From: Rhodanobacter sp. DHG33
GTDB taxonomy: Bacteria > Pseudomonadota > Gammaproteobacteria > Xanthomonadales > Rhodanobacteraceae
NCBI RefSeq assembly: GCF_014843005.1
Contig: NZ_JACYXM010000001.1
Span: 372,001 to 436,000, forward strand
Reading direction: 5' to 3'
DNA length: 64,000 bases
Positions 1-8,660 of this stretch are shown in pieces. The notes under the pieces were generated by a model. The model made no database searches. It was not told where the DNA came from and saw only the letters and a program-made list of their open reading frames with translations. The position numbers were made by a program, and so were the translations under genes. Numbering within the stretch: the first letter of the stretch is position 1; every line of letters begins with the position of its first letter.

Positions 1-1791
1 AACTTCTACATCGCGTTGAGCGACGAGGAAAGCCAGTTCATCAGCTTCCCCTATTCGGTGGACGAGGTGGAAAGCGAACGCCCTCCACGCAGCCATGGCG
101 GCGGTGCCACCGAATACGTGCAACGCACCGGACGCCCGCTGCTCGCCGACGCGGCGACGATCGACCGCCTGCTCGAATGCGGCGAGATCACCCGTTTCGG
201 CTCGCGCTCGGTGTGCTGGCTGGGCGTGCCGCTGAACTGGGGCGATCGGGTGCGCGGCGTGCTGGCGGTGCAGAGCTATAGTCCCGAACACACCTACACC
301 GAACGCGACCAGGAATTGCTGACCTTCGTCAGCTACCACGTCGCCAACGCGCTGCAACGCAAACACGCCGAGGCCGCGCTCAAGCAAGCCTATGCCGGCA
401 TGGAACGGCGCGTGGTGGAACGTACCCGCGCATTGGGCCTGGCCAACCGCGACCTGCGCGAACAGATCGCCGAGCGCGAACGCATCGAACGCCGGCTGAA
501 GTACGAAACCCTGCACGACTCGCTCACCGGCCTACCCAACCGCACCTTGCTGCTGCAGCGGCTGGAACAGTCGCTGCAGCGCTATCGCGCGAATCCGAAA
601 GACCAGTTTGCCGTGCTGTTCGTCGATCTGGATCGTTTCAAGGTGATCAACGACTCGGTCGGCCACCTGGTCGGCGACGACCTGCTGTTCCAGGTCGGCG
701 GCCGCATACGCGCCTGCCTGAAGACCCGAGACGTGGTGGCGCGACTGGGCGGCGACGAGTTCGCCGTGCTGCTGGAGCACGTACCCGACGTCGCCGCCGT
801 ACGGCTCACGGCCGAGCGCGTGCTGAGGGAGCTGCAGACGCCATTCCGCCTGGGAACGCGCGAGATATTCACCTCCGCATCGATCGGCATCGCGATGGCC
901 GACTCGCACTACCGCCAGCCCGAGGAACTTCTCCGCGATGCCGACTCGGCGATGTACCACGCCAAGGACGGCGGCCGTCACCGCGCCTCGCTGTTCGACG
1001 ACGGCCTGCGCCGCGAAGCGCTGTCCCTGCTGCGCATGGAAGGCGACCTGCGCCACGCGCTGGCGCGCCGCGAGTTCGTGCCGTTCTACCAGCCCATCGT
1101 CTCGTTGGCCGATGGCCGGGTCTCCGGCTACGAGGCGCTGCTGCGCTGGAACCACCCCGAACGAGGTCTGCTGCATCCGCAGGATTTCCTGCTGATCGCC
1201 GAAGAGGCCGGCTGCGCCGAAACGATCGACTGGATGATCTTCGAACAAGCCTGCGCCCAGGCCACGCACCTGATCGGCGACAAGGGCACCATCAGCATCA
1301 ACGTCTCCGGCCTGCATTTCCGCTATGCGGATTTCGATACACGCCTGTTGACGCTGCTCGAAAAACATCGCGTGCCGCCGTCCAACATCCGCATCGAAGT
1401 GATCGAGCGCACCCTGCTGGACAACCCCACCCAGGTGAAGCAGATCCTGCAGAACCTGCGGCTCGAGGGCGTGGGTATCGCGCTGGACGATTTCGGCACC
1501 GGCTACTCTTCGCTGAGCTACCTGCACCAGTATCCGTTCGACACGCTGAAGATCGACCGCTCCTTCGTCACCGAGCTCGGCAGCGACCGCGGCGACCAAG
1601 GTACCGCCGTGGTCCGCGCGATCCAGGCGCTGGCCGACTCGCTGGGCATGCAGGTGATCGCCGAAGGCATCGAACAGACCTCCCAGCGGGAAGCCCTGCT
1701 CGACATGGGATGCCGCTACGGCCAGGGCTTTCTGTTCGGACAAGCGCAGACCGCCGAATTCTGGCTGCGCCCGGAAAACCGGCTGCCCTAG
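1..1791 (+). CDS. GAF-GGDEF-EAL c-di-GMP turnover protein (5' truncated)
   Basis: The frame is open from the first base, so the N-terminus lies outside the window; 596 residues are visible. The order is a GAF-like sensor (about residues 1-120), a short coiled-coil linker (about 120-165), a GGDEF diguanylate cyclase domain (GGDEF at residues 250-254) and an EAL phosphodiesterase domain (EAL at about 378). Both active sites look intact. The EAL domain keeps NVSG, the glutamate of IEVIE, DDFGTGYSS and AEGIE. The residues ahead of GGDEF read KTRD, so the inhibitory RxxD site is present only as a conservative KxxD variant. The expected role is to make and/or degrade cyclic di-GMP under GAF control. 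The net direction cannot be told from sequence. The gene converges with hslO. Confidence 0.93.
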   Translation, partial: NFYIALSDEESQFISFPYSVDEVESERPPRSHGGGATEYVQRTGRPLLADAATIDRLLECGEITRFGSRSVCWLGVPLNWGDRVRGVLAVQSYSPEHTYTERDQELLTFVSYHVANALQRKHAEAALKQAYAGMERRVVERTRALGLANRDLREQIAERERIERRLKYETLHDSLTGLPNRTLLLQRLEQSLQRYRANPKDQFAVLFVDLDRFKVINDSVGHLVGDDLLFQVGGRIRACLKTRDVVARLGGDEFAVLLEHVPDVAAVRLTAERVLRELQTPFRLGTREIFTSASIGIAMADSHYRQPEELLRDADSAMYHAKDGGRHRASLFDDGLRREALSLLRMEGDLRHALARREFVPFYQPIVSLADGRVSGYEALLRWNHPERGLLHPQDFLLIAEEAGCAETIDWMIFEQACAQATHLIGDKGTISINVSGLHFRYADFDTRLLTLLEKHRVPPSNIRIEVIERTLLDNPTQVKQILQNLRLEGVGIALDDFGTGYSSLSYLHQYPFDTLKIDRSFVTELGSDRGDQGTAVVRAIQALADSLGMQVIAEGIEQTSQREALLDMGCRYGQGFLFGQAQTAEFWLRPENRLP

Positions 1792-1794
1792 GAA

Positions 1795-1816
1795 CGCGGC
1801 TTGTGCGCGAGCCGCG
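1795..1816. terminator. weak hairpin between converging genes
   Basis: A 7-bp stem (CGCGGCT with AGCCGCG) with an 8-nt loop lies just after the GGDEF-EAL stop and before the hslO stop. There is no T-run, so terminator function is only a suggestion. Confidence 0.3.
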
Positions 1817-1861
1817 CACGCTCCGACCGAGGCGAAAGCAGCGCGCGCAAGCCAGACACTT

Positions 1862-2758
1862 TTACGCGGTGCCGGAGACGCCGCCTGCCCCCGCGTCGCG
1901 CAGCAGGTGCTCCACGTCGATGCGGTCGAACTCGTAGCGCTGCGCACAGAACTCGCAGTTCACCTCGATGCGCTCGCTCTGTTCCGCCAACGTGGTCTCC
2001 AATTCCTCGCGACCCAGCGAGCGCAGCATCGCCGCCACGCGGTCGCGTGTGCAGCTGCAGCCGAAGGCCAGCGGCCGCGGCTCGAACAGGCGCACGGACT
2101 CTTCGTGGTAGAGGCGATACAGCAGCTGCTCCGGCGGGGTGGCCAGCAACTCGGCCGCACCCAGCGTGGCGGTGAGATGCATCACGCGCGTCCATGCATC
2201 CTCGTCCTGCACCGCAGCGTGGCCACCTTCGTCCGGCAGCTTCTGCAGCATCAGGCCCACCGCATGTTCGCCGTCGGCGGCCAGCAGCAGACGCGCCGGC
2301 AATTGCTCGGATTGCGCGAAGTAGTTTTCCAGCACGCCGGCCAGATGCGGCGCGCGCAATTCCACCAGGCCCTGGTAACGCTGGCCGCGCTCCACGTTGC
2401 CGATGGTGATCGCCATCACCGCCTGCGGCAGCGCATCCAGCGACAACGACTCGGGAAACGGCGATTCCCAGCGTGCCAGGCCGCGCAGGCGGCCCTGATC
2501 GGTGCATTCGGCGAACAGCAGGCGTAGCGCACCCGCACTCTTCAGCTGCACCGACAGCTCGCCGTCGAGCTTGATGTTGGCAGTCAGCAGCGCGCTGGCG
2601 GCCAGCGCCTGCCCGAGCAGGTTGCGCAGGTCGGCGGGATAGTCGTCGCGGCCGGCCACTTCACGCCAAGCCGGCCCCAGCCGGACCAGCGCGCCACGCA
2701 CGCCGGCACGCTCGAGCAGGAAGCGGTGCAGCACATCTTCGACAAGTACGGTTTCCAC
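1862..2758 (-). CDS. hslO: Hsp33 redox-regulated chaperonin
   Basis: A cytoplasmic holdase activated by oxidative stress: four zinc-bound cysteines form disulfides and the protein unfolds to bind clients. The protein is 298 residues, normal for Hsp33. The C-terminal zinc centre is visible as CSC (Cys234, Cys236) and CEFC (Cys268, Cys271). The N-terminal part shows the usual Hsp33 pattern (LLGQALAASALLTANIKLDG region). I chose the GTG start (VETVLVEDVL) because GAGGTG sits about 8 nt upstream and the length fits. An upstream ATG would add 38 residues unlike the family. It is divergent from mtgA with about 100 bp between the starts. Confidence 0.95.
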   Translation of the reverse strand: METVLVEDVLHRFLLERAGVRGALVRLGPAWREVAGRDDYPADLRNLLGQALAASALLTANIKLDGELSVQLKSAGALRLLFAECTDQGRLRGLARWESPFPESLSLDALPQAVMAITIGNVERGQRYQGLVELRAPHLAGVLENYFAQSEQLPARLLLAADGEHAVGLMLQKLPDEGGHAAVQDEDAWTRVMHLTATLGAAELLATPPEQLLYRLYHEESVRLFEPRPLAFGCSCTRDRVAAMLRSLGREELETTLAEQSERIEVNCEFCAQRYEFDRIDVEHLLRDAGAGGVSGTA

Positions 2759-2856
2759 GCGAACACCTCGCAAAGCAAACCCGGGAGATGGGGACGAACG
2801 ACCGCCGCGCAATAGGTACGGCCTATACTGCCGCCAGTATCCGCCATCCGCCCGCC

Positions 2857-3567
2857 ATGTTCCGTCGCCCACCCTTTCGCCGCCTGCTGCGCTGGATCAT
2901 GTTCGCCGTGCTGGCCTGGCTGGGTCTCACCTGGCTGATGGTGCTGGTGCTGCGTTTCGTGCCTCCCGTCACCTCGGCGGTCATGCTGGAGCGCCACGTC
3001 GGCGCATGGGTGCACGGCGAGCACGACTTCCACCTGCACCAGCGCTGGGTGCCGTGGTCGCAGGTGTCGCCGTGGGTACCGCTGGCGATGGTGGCCGGCG
3101 AGGACCAGAAATTCCCCTACCACCACGGTTTCGACTTCGACTCCATCCACCAGGCCATCGATGCGGCCGACGATGGCGCACGCCTGCGCGGCGCCAGCAC
3201 GATCAGCCAGCAGACCGCAAAGAACCTGTTCCTGTGGAACGGCCGCAGCTTCGTGCGCAAGGGGCTGGAGGCGTACTTCACCGTGCTGATCGAACTGACC
3301 TGGCCGAAGCAACGCATTCTCGAGGTGTACATGAACATCGCCGAGCTGGGCGATGGCATCTACGGCGTGGGCGCGGCCAGCGACGCCTATTTCCACGAGC
3401 CGCCCGCGCAACTCGGCCCCACGCAGGCGGCGCAGCTGGCTGCAGTACTGCCCAATCCGAGGCGCCTGCGTGCCGACCATCCCAGCGCCTACGTGCAGCG
3501 TCGGGCGGCCTGGATCGAACGGCAGATGCGCCAGCTCGGCGGCCCGTCCTACATCGGGAAACGCTGA
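2857..3567 (+). CDS. mtgA: monofunctional biosynthetic peptidoglycan transglycosylase
   Basis: A GT51 glycosyltransferase that polymerises lipid II glycan strands at the periplasmic face of the inner membrane. The protein is 236 residues, typical of MtgA. One N-terminal membrane anchor (about residues 10-32) precedes the GT51 motifs EDQKF..H.GFD (catalytic Glu82) and RGASTISQQTAKNLFLW. There is no transpeptidase domain. The ATG was chosen at the basic MFRRPPFRR segment before the anchor. A TATACT -10-like hexamer lies at 2824-2829, without a clear -35. Confidence 0.95.
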   Translation: MFRRPPFRRLLRWIMFAVLAWLGLTWLMVLVLRFVPPVTSAVMLERHVGAWVHGEHDFHLHQRWVPWSQVSPWVPLAMVAGEDQKFPYHHGFDFDSIHQAIDAADDGARLRGASTISQQTAKNLFLWNGRSFVRKGLEAYFTVLIELTWPKQRILEVYMNIAELGDGIYGVGAASDAYFHEPPAQLGPTQAAQLAAVLPNPRRLRADHPSAYVQRRAAWIERQMRQLGGPSYIGKR

Positions 3568-3661
3568 CCCCGTCGCCGCTTCACGACACCGCAACACCCG
3601 CCGCGCACTGCAGCGCTAGACTGGCTGCGCCCTCATTCCGGGTTCAATCGGGGAACTGGAT

Positions 3662-4090
3662 ATGCAGCAGGTCAGGCATCTGTTGGAAAGCAAGGGCGGC
3701 AGCCTCTACACCATCGCGCCGGACGCCCCCGTGCTGAACGCGATCAAGCTGATGGCCGAACACCGCATCGGCGCCTTGCTGGTGATGCGCGGCGCGCAAC
3801 TGCTGGGCGTCGTGTCCGAACGCGACTACGCGCGCAAGGTGATCCTGCAGGGCCGTTCCTCGTCGCAAGCGACGGTGAGCGAGATCATGCGCCCCGACCC
3901 GCTCACCGTGGGACCGCAGACCGACGTGCTCGACTGCATGCGCCTGTGCACCGACAGCCGCGTCCGCCATCTGCCGGTGGTCGAAGAAGGCAAGGTGGTG
4001 GGAGTCATCTCGATCGGCGATCTGGTGAAGGCGGTAATCGACGCGCAGGCCGAGCAGATCGAGCATCTGGAGCGCTACATCACGGGGTGA
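3662..4090 (+). CDS. tandem CBS-domain protein
   Basis: A 142-residue protein made almost entirely of two CBS motifs (about residues 10-65 and 75-135). Such stand-alone CBS pairs bind adenine nucleotides and act as regulatory modules; the partner cannot be told here. There is no signal peptide or membrane segment. It lies about 95 nt downstream of mtgA with its own possible promoter (TAGACT at about 3617). Its 3' end faces the transporter gene across a strong hairpin. Confidence 0.85.
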   Translation: MQQVRHLLESKGGSLYTIAPDAPVLNAIKLMAEHRIGALLVMRGAQLLGVVSERDYARKVILQGRSSSQATVSEIMRPDPLTVGPQTDVLDCMRLCTDSRVRHLPVVEEGKVVGVISIGDLVKAVIDAQAEQIEHLERYITG

Positions 4091-4112
4091 GCCGAGCCGG
4101 CAACCGGGAAAC

Positions 4113-4151
4113 GGAAAAGCGCCGAAGCCGCCTCAGGCGATGCGCTTTTCC
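4113..4151. terminator. bidirectional terminator overlapping the transporter 3' end
   Basis: GGAAAAGCGC (4113-4122) pairs perfectly with GCGCTTTTCC (4142-4151), and a small inner CGCC/GGCG helix extends it. A- and T-runs on the two arms suit termination in both directions between the converging CBS gene and the transporter. The right arm lies inside the last codons of the transporter. Confidence 0.7.
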
Positions 4152-5419
4152 TCCGGCGCGAGATCGGGCGACCATCCGGCACGGGCGGACACCCAGGTAG
4201 CCAGCGCGGCCACGCCGGCGCCCGCCAAGGCAAGGCCGCTCACGCCCACGCCGAGCAGGCGCAGGCCGCTCACGGCGCTGGTCACGGCGAGATCGCCGAA
4301 GCGCCACACCGCCGTCTCCACGAAGTTCTTGCCCTTGTAGCGAGTTTCGCGCGGCACCCGCGTATACAGCGCATCCGACGCCGGTTTGGTCATGCCGTAG
4401 GCGAAACCGCGCGTGGTCGCCATCATCACCGCCAGCAGCGACACGCCGTAACCGGATATCACCACGGCGCCGTGGTCGCTCATCGCCACCATCACCAGCA
4501 GCGATACGTTGACCAGCGCAGGAAGAACCAGCGCCCACCCTGCGCCACGGCGGATCAGCAACCACCGGGTCAACGTGAGCTGCAGCAACGCGCCCAGCGT
4601 ATTGGTGGCCAGGTCGAGATTGTTGTAGAACTCGGTGCGCGCCACGTTGCCGACGAAGTTCGCCTTCGCATAATCGGCCACCAGGGCATAGGCCAGCGTG
4701 CCGATGCCGTCGCCGAACAGCATCAGCAGCGCCATGTACCGCAGGAAGGGGCGCGTCCACAGCTCGCGCACGCCTGCCCACATCGAGCCGCCGACCGCAT
4801 CGCCGCCACCCACCCCGGGCCTTGCCTGTTCGTTCCGCGCAGACAGGCTCAACAGCAACGCCATTGCGCAGCCCAATGCCAGTGCCGACACCACCAGCAG
4901 CGGTGCTACGCCCACCAGCCTCACCAGAAGCTTCGTCACGAGAGGGCCGAAGATCGCCCCGGCCATGCCGCCCAATGCGATCAGCGAAAACACCCGCCGC
5001 GCGCGCCCGCTCGTGAAGATGTCGGCCATGAAACTCCAGAACAGCGACACCACGAACAGGTTGAATACGCTGCCCCAGGCGAAAAACATCACGCCCAGCA
5101 GGCGCGCACCGATGCGGTCCTGCGCCGCGAAGGCCGGCACGAAGGCCAGCAGGCAGGCGACGAAGAAGCTGTAGCTCCAGCCCAGCAGGCGCCGTCGCTG
5201 GAAGCGCGCCACCAGCCAGCCGAATGCCGGCGTAAGCAGCAGCATCATGACGAACACCACGCCGTAGAACAGCGGCAGCGACGCCGATCCCACCGCACCG
5301 ATCAACTGGTCGCGCACCGGCCGGATGATGTAGTACGACGTCATCACGAAGAAGAACGCCAGTGCGGACAGCGCGGGCTCGGCACCCTCACGGATCGCGG
5401 CGGCACGGATCGGACTCAC
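4133..5419 (-). CDS. NTP/NDP-exchange (ATP/ADP translocase-like) membrane transporter
   Basis: About 428 residues with some 11-12 hydrophobic segments. The first is the family-typical FFFVMTSYYIIRPVRDQL block, and another conserved segment is FNLFVVSLFWSFMADIF. These match the MFS-fold Npt1/Npt2 (Tlc-related) family, best known as nucleotide exchangers of intracellular bacteria but also common as uncharacterised proteins in free-living proteobacteria. The substrate is therefore not established. Start choice: GTG giving VSPIRAAAIREG. A GTG at 5467 would add 16 residues, and neither has a strong ribosome site. The gene is divergent from the serine hydrolase. Confidence 0.75.
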   Translation of the reverse strand: MSPIRAAAIREGAEPALSALAFFFVMTSYYIIRPVRDQLIGAVGSASLPLFYGVVFVMMLLLTPAFGWLVARFQRRRLLGWSYSFFVACLLAFVPAFAAQDRIGARLLGVMFFAWGSVFNLFVVSLFWSFMADIFTSGRARRVFSLIALGGMAGAIFGPLVTKLLVRLVGVAPLLVVSALALGCAMALLLSLSARNEQARPGVGGGDAVGGSMWAGVRELWTRPFLRYMALLMLFGDGIGTLAYALVADYAKANFVGNVARTEFYNNLDLATNTLGALLQLTLTRWLLIRRGAGWALVLPALVNVSLLVMVAMSDHGAVVISGYGVSLLAVMMATTRGFAYGMTKPASDALYTRVPRETRYKGKNFVETAVWRFGDLAVTSAVSGLRLLGVGVSGLALAGAGVAALATWVSARAGWSPDLAPEEKRIA

Positions 5420-5627
5420 GGGGACATCCAGCGCGGGCAACGCCCGGAAGGGCTGCAAGGCTAGCACGCACCCCCGCCGACAGCGCGTCGCGTGCGTGGC
5501 TGAACCGCAAGGCGGCCGCATTGTTCCTGGGGACGAAGTACCGGAGAATCGACGCTTCCGTGCGGCCAAGGCATCCTGTCCGCGCACTCCGTGGCGACGC
5601 CCCGCGTCGATCAGCCTTGCGAAGAAG

Positions 5628-6974
5628 ATGCGGATTCGATACCTGACCGTTGCCTGCGCCATCAGCCTGGCTTGCACCAACCTCGCTGCCGCGCAGATAC
5701 AGGCACAGCCTCACGCTCCAGCTCCAGCTCCAGCTCCAGCTCCCGCCCAAGCCCAGGCTGTCCCTGCGAAGACCCTGCCACCAGCTAGTGGTCTCATCAG
5801 TACGGAAGAACTCCCGCAGGCGCGCGTACAGGCCACACTCGTGGATTACCAGCGCTGGCTGGATCAGCTCGATGCGCGCCACGGTGCCGCCGGCCTGGCC
5901 ACGGCCGTGGTGGTCGACGACAAGGTGGTGTACGAACATACCCTGGGCTATGCCGATGCCGCCGCCAGGACGCCGGTATCGCCCACCACCGTGTTTCGCC
6001 TCGCGTCGCTCTCCAAGGCCTTCGCCACCGCGGTGACGGGGCTCATGGTGGATCGCGGCAAGCTGCGCTGGAATACCCGCCTGGTGGACGTGCTTCCCTA
6101 CTTCAAGCTCAAGGACGTGCAGGACACCGAGCAAGCTACCGTGGCCGATATCCTCGGCCAGCGCGTGGGCCTGCCGCACAACACCTACGACAACCTGCTC
6201 GAAGACGATGTGCCCTACGACGAGCTGGTGCGAAAGCTGGCCGAAGTGGACAACACCTGCGCGCCGGGTCAGTGCTACGGGTATCAGAACGTGGCCTTCA
6301 GCCTGATCGGCGACGTGCTGTTCGCGCGCACCGGCGACTTCTTCGACAAGCTCGTCGAACGAAACCTCTTCAAGCCGCTGCAGATGCAGACCGCCAGCTA
6401 CGGACTTTCCGCGCTGGAGTCCAGCAAGAACTGGGCGCGCCCGCACCACGCCGGCAAGGGCCATACCTGGGTCCCGTTCGAGCCCAAGGAAACCTATTAC
6501 CGCGTGGCGCCGGCAGCCGGCGTCAACGCCAGCATCCGCGACATGGAGCTGTGGCTGATCGCACAGATGGGCGGCCGCCAGGATGTCCTGCCCACCGTGC
6601 TCCTGGACGTGCTGCACGCGCCGGGCGTGGCCACGCCCACCGAAGTGCGCGCCACGCCGTGGCGGCATGCCAGGCTAAGCGATGCGCAATACGCACTGGG
6701 CTGGCGCGTCTACACCTACAACGGCGAGACGCTGATCTTCCACGCCGGTGCCGTGGCCGGCTACCGCACCATGATCGGCTTCTTCCCGAAATACCACGCC
6801 GGCGTGGTGACGCTATGGAATTCCAGCGGGGCCATGCCCAGCGGCTTGATGCCCATGGTGTTCGATGACCTGCTCGGGCTGCAGCACGTCGACTGGGCCG
6901 GCGTCGAAAGCGATGCACCGGCCAAGGCCGCGCCGCCGCGAAAGAAGAAGCCGCGCAAGGCCAAGCATCGCTGA
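5628..6974 (+). CDS. exported serine hydrolase, class C beta-lactamase fold
   Basis: 448 residues with a signal peptide (about 1-22, cut near AAA-QI). An Ala-Pro-repeat linker (about residues 28-45) follows, then a beta-lactamase/D-aminopeptidase-type domain. Catalytic motifs are visible: SLSK (Ser127, Lys130), Tyr219 in YQN, and a C-terminal HAG triad (HxG). The family contains AmpC-like lactamases, DD-carboxypeptidases and esterases, and the sequence does not decide among them. The C-terminus carries an unusual very basic tail (RKKKPRKAKHR). The ATG was chosen at the start of the signal peptide; it is divergent from the transporter. Confidence 0.88.
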   Translation: MRIRYLTVACAISLACTNLAAAQIQAQPHAPAPAPAPAPAQAQAVPAKTLPPASGLISTEELPQARVQATLVDYQRWLDQLDARHGAAGLATAVVVDDKVVYEHTLGYADAAARTPVSPTTVFRLASLSKAFATAVTGLMVDRGKLRWNTRLVDVLPYFKLKDVQDTEQATVADILGQRVGLPHNTYDNLLEDDVPYDELVRKLAEVDNTCAPGQCYGYQNVAFSLIGDVLFARTGDFFDKLVERNLFKPLQMQTASYGLSALESSKNWARPHHAGKGHTWVPFEPKETYYRVAPAAGVNASIRDMELWLIAQMGGRQDVLPTVLLDVLHAPGVATPTEVRATPWRHARLSDAQYALGWRVYTYNGETLIFHAGAVAGYRTMIGFFPKYHAGVVTLWNSSGAMPSGLMPMVFDDLLGLQHVDWAGVESDAPAKAAPPRKKKPRKAKHR

Positions 6975-6984
6975 CACCGGAACG

Positions 6985-7015
6985 AAAACGGCGCCCGCGT
7001 TACGGGCGCCGTTTT
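6985..7015. terminator. bidirectional rho-independent terminator
   Basis: A perfect 13-bp stem AAAACGGCGCCCG (6985-6997) and CGGGCGCCGTTTT (7003-7015) with a 5-nt loop lies between the converging serine hydrolase and TonB-family genes. A- and T-tracts serve both strands. Confidence 0.85.
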
Positions 7016-7043
7016 CATGCCGCAAGGATGTCAGCCGGCTGGA

Positions 7044-8078
7044 TCAATGCCCGGTGCTGAACTCGATCCGCTGCTGGCTGGTGCTTTCCACCGGATTGCC
7101 ATCGCGCATCGCCGGCGTGAAGCGGTAGCGGCTCACCGCCTCCGTGGCCGCGCGGTCGAACACGTGGCGCGGCTGCGCATCCACCACGTGCACGTCGGAG
7201 GTTCGCCCATCCGCCGTAACCGTGAAGCCCACCAGCACCCAACCGCTCTGGTTTGCGCGCAGCGCCGCCGTCGGGTAGTTCGCCTGGGCCCGCTTGACCA
7301 GCACGGCGCCCGTGGTCTGGCCGGTGGCGGCGGCTGGCGTCGCAGCCTGCGTCGACTGCGGTTGCGTCGACTGCGGCTGCTCGGCAACCTTCTGCTGCTT
7401 GGCCTTGGCCTGCTCGGCAACCTGCGCCTGCTGCGCCTGCTGCTGTTCGGCCTGCTTGGCGGCCTCGGCCTTGTCGGCGGCAGCCTTCTCGGCGGCAAGC
7501 TGCGCCGCCTTCTGCTGGTTCTGCGCCTGCTCCTGCTGCTGGTCGGCCAGCTTGCGCTGCGCATCGAGCTTGGAACGCAGGATGGTCAGCGTGAAGTTCG
7601 CGGGATCGGCCTTGGCCAGCAAGTCGATCTCGCGCTGGGCCTCGTCGAAGCTGCGCGAATTGACCGCCTGCTCGGCATCGGAGGCCGCATACGGGAACGT
7701 CTCGCGCAGGGCGCTGGTCGCCACCGGGTTGCCCGGCTGCTTGGCGAGCACGCGCAGGTAGAACTCGAACGCGTTGTTTCCCGCCGGCGCAAGATAGCGC
7801 TGCTGCTTCAGCGCCTTGCTCGCCTCGTCCAGCAGCTGGTTGACGTCCAGCGCCTGCAAATTGGCGGGCGCGGCAGAAGTGGCAGCCTGCGTGTTGCCCG
7901 CTGCGGGCACCGTCGGCACGCCGCCGGCATCCAGCTGCATCTGCTCCCGGTACGGGCGAACGATCAGGAACCACGCCGCGGCGGCAAGCGCAACGACGAT
8001 GGCAACAATGGCAATGACAACGGGCCTGGCGGCCCCGCGCACACGACGGTGCGCGATGTATGAGTATCGGGTATCCAT
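7044..8078 (-). CDS. TonB-family energy-transducer-like protein
   Basis: 344 residues. A short cytoplasmic N-terminus and one membrane segment (about 20-42) are followed by a periplasmic region rich in Ala and Gln (about 150-245, likely helical) and a C-terminal TonB_C domain (about 255-340, with NYPTAAL, GWVLVGFTVTADGR and RYRFTPA). TonB proteins couple the ExbB/ExbD proton channel to outer-membrane receptors, but no exbB/exbD lies here. The Ala/Gln-rich segment takes the place of the usual Pro-rich spacer. It is the first gene of its strand here, with about 320 bp of non-coding sequence upstream. Confidence 0.82.
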   Translation of the reverse strand: MDTRYSYIAHRRVRGAARPVVIAIVAIVVALAAAAWFLIVRPYREQMQLDAGGVPTVPAAGNTQAATSAAPANLQALDVNQLLDEASKALKQQRYLAPAGNNAFEFYLRVLAKQPGNPVATSALRETFPYAASDAEQAVNSRSFDEAQREIDLLAKADPANFTLTILRSKLDAQRKLADQQQEQAQNQQKAAQLAAEKAAADKAEAAKQAEQQQAQQAQVAEQAKAKQQKVAEQPQSTQPQSTQAATPAAATGQTTGAVLVKRAQANYPTAALRANQSGWVLVGFTVTADGRTSDVHVVDAQPRHVFDRAATEAVSRYRFTPAMRDGNPVESTSQQRIEFSTGH

Positions 8079-8302
8079 GGTCTCTCACCGAGTGTCGACA
8101 GATACCCGCGCTTTTTCCCCCTGTGCATCCAGGAGCAGCAAGTCACCGACTACGCTGCGGCGCGGATGTGGGAAAGGTAACCGCATGCGACGGAGCGTGC
8201 AAATCGCGCAGGTTCCCGTCGCAAGCCGTGACGTGCTTCGCGGCGCCGCGGGCAGCACCGTGCCAGGGGCAGCCAGGGCATTTCCGGGGCCCGGAAACGA
8301 AA

Positions 8303-8323
8303 CGTCCCGGCAATGCCGGGACG
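8303..8323 (-). terminator. hairpin downstream of metJ fusion
   Basis: CGTCCCGGC and GCCGGGACG form a 9-bp stem with a 3-nt loop. Read on the minus strand it is followed by TTTCGTTT, so it is a plausible terminator about 70 nt after the metJ-fusion stop. Confidence 0.6.
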
Positions 8324-8338
8324 AAATTTCGAATCGAT

Positions 8339-8364
8339 CTCCCCGCGCTGGGCACCGCGGGGAG
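8339..8364 (-). terminator. second hairpin downstream of metJ fusion
   Basis: CTCCCCGCG and CGCGGGGAG form a 9-bp stem with an 8-nt loop between the fusion's stop codon and the hairpin at 8303. Without a T-run it may instead protect the 3' end. Confidence 0.4.
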
Positions 8365-8394
8365 GCAAGTCGGTGATGCTTAGTTGTGTGACGC

Positions 8395-8660
8395 TTACTT
8401 CTTCGCGGTCTTGACGGCCTTCACCACCTTGGCGGCGGCAGGCTTCTTCGCAGCAGCTTTCTTGGCTGCCGGCTTCTTGGCAACCTTCTTAGCAGTGGAC
8501 TTCTTCGCAGCCGCCGGCTTCTTGGCGGCAGCCTTCTTCGCCGCCGGCTTCTTGGCGACCTTCTTCACGGCAGCCTTCTTGGCGACCGGCTTCTTAGCGG
8601 TGGACTTCTTGGCGGCCTTCTTGGCAGCCGGCTTCTTTGCAGCGGATTTCTTGGCAGTGG
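8395..8660 (-). repeat. low-complexity AAKK-encoding tandem repeats
   Basis: Imperfect direct repeats encoding variants of [15 protein letters not shown], seen on the plus strand as recurring ttcttggc-type units. They form the Lys/Ala-rich tail of the metJ fusion. Such repeats expand and contract easily, so length may vary between strains. Confidence 0.8.

Larger units (their letters stand above)
8079..8394. other. intergenic region with two hairpins downstream of the metJ fusion
   Basis: No credible gene. The left part should hold the promoter of the TonB-family gene. The right part holds two hairpins annotated separately, which fit termination of the minus-strand metJ transcript. Confidence 0.6.

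Noticed and set aside
8395-8660. Repetitive stretch considered as a CRISPR or satellite array
   Set aside because: The units are short, imperfect and codon-phased, encoding AAKK repeats, with no regular repeat/spacer pattern.
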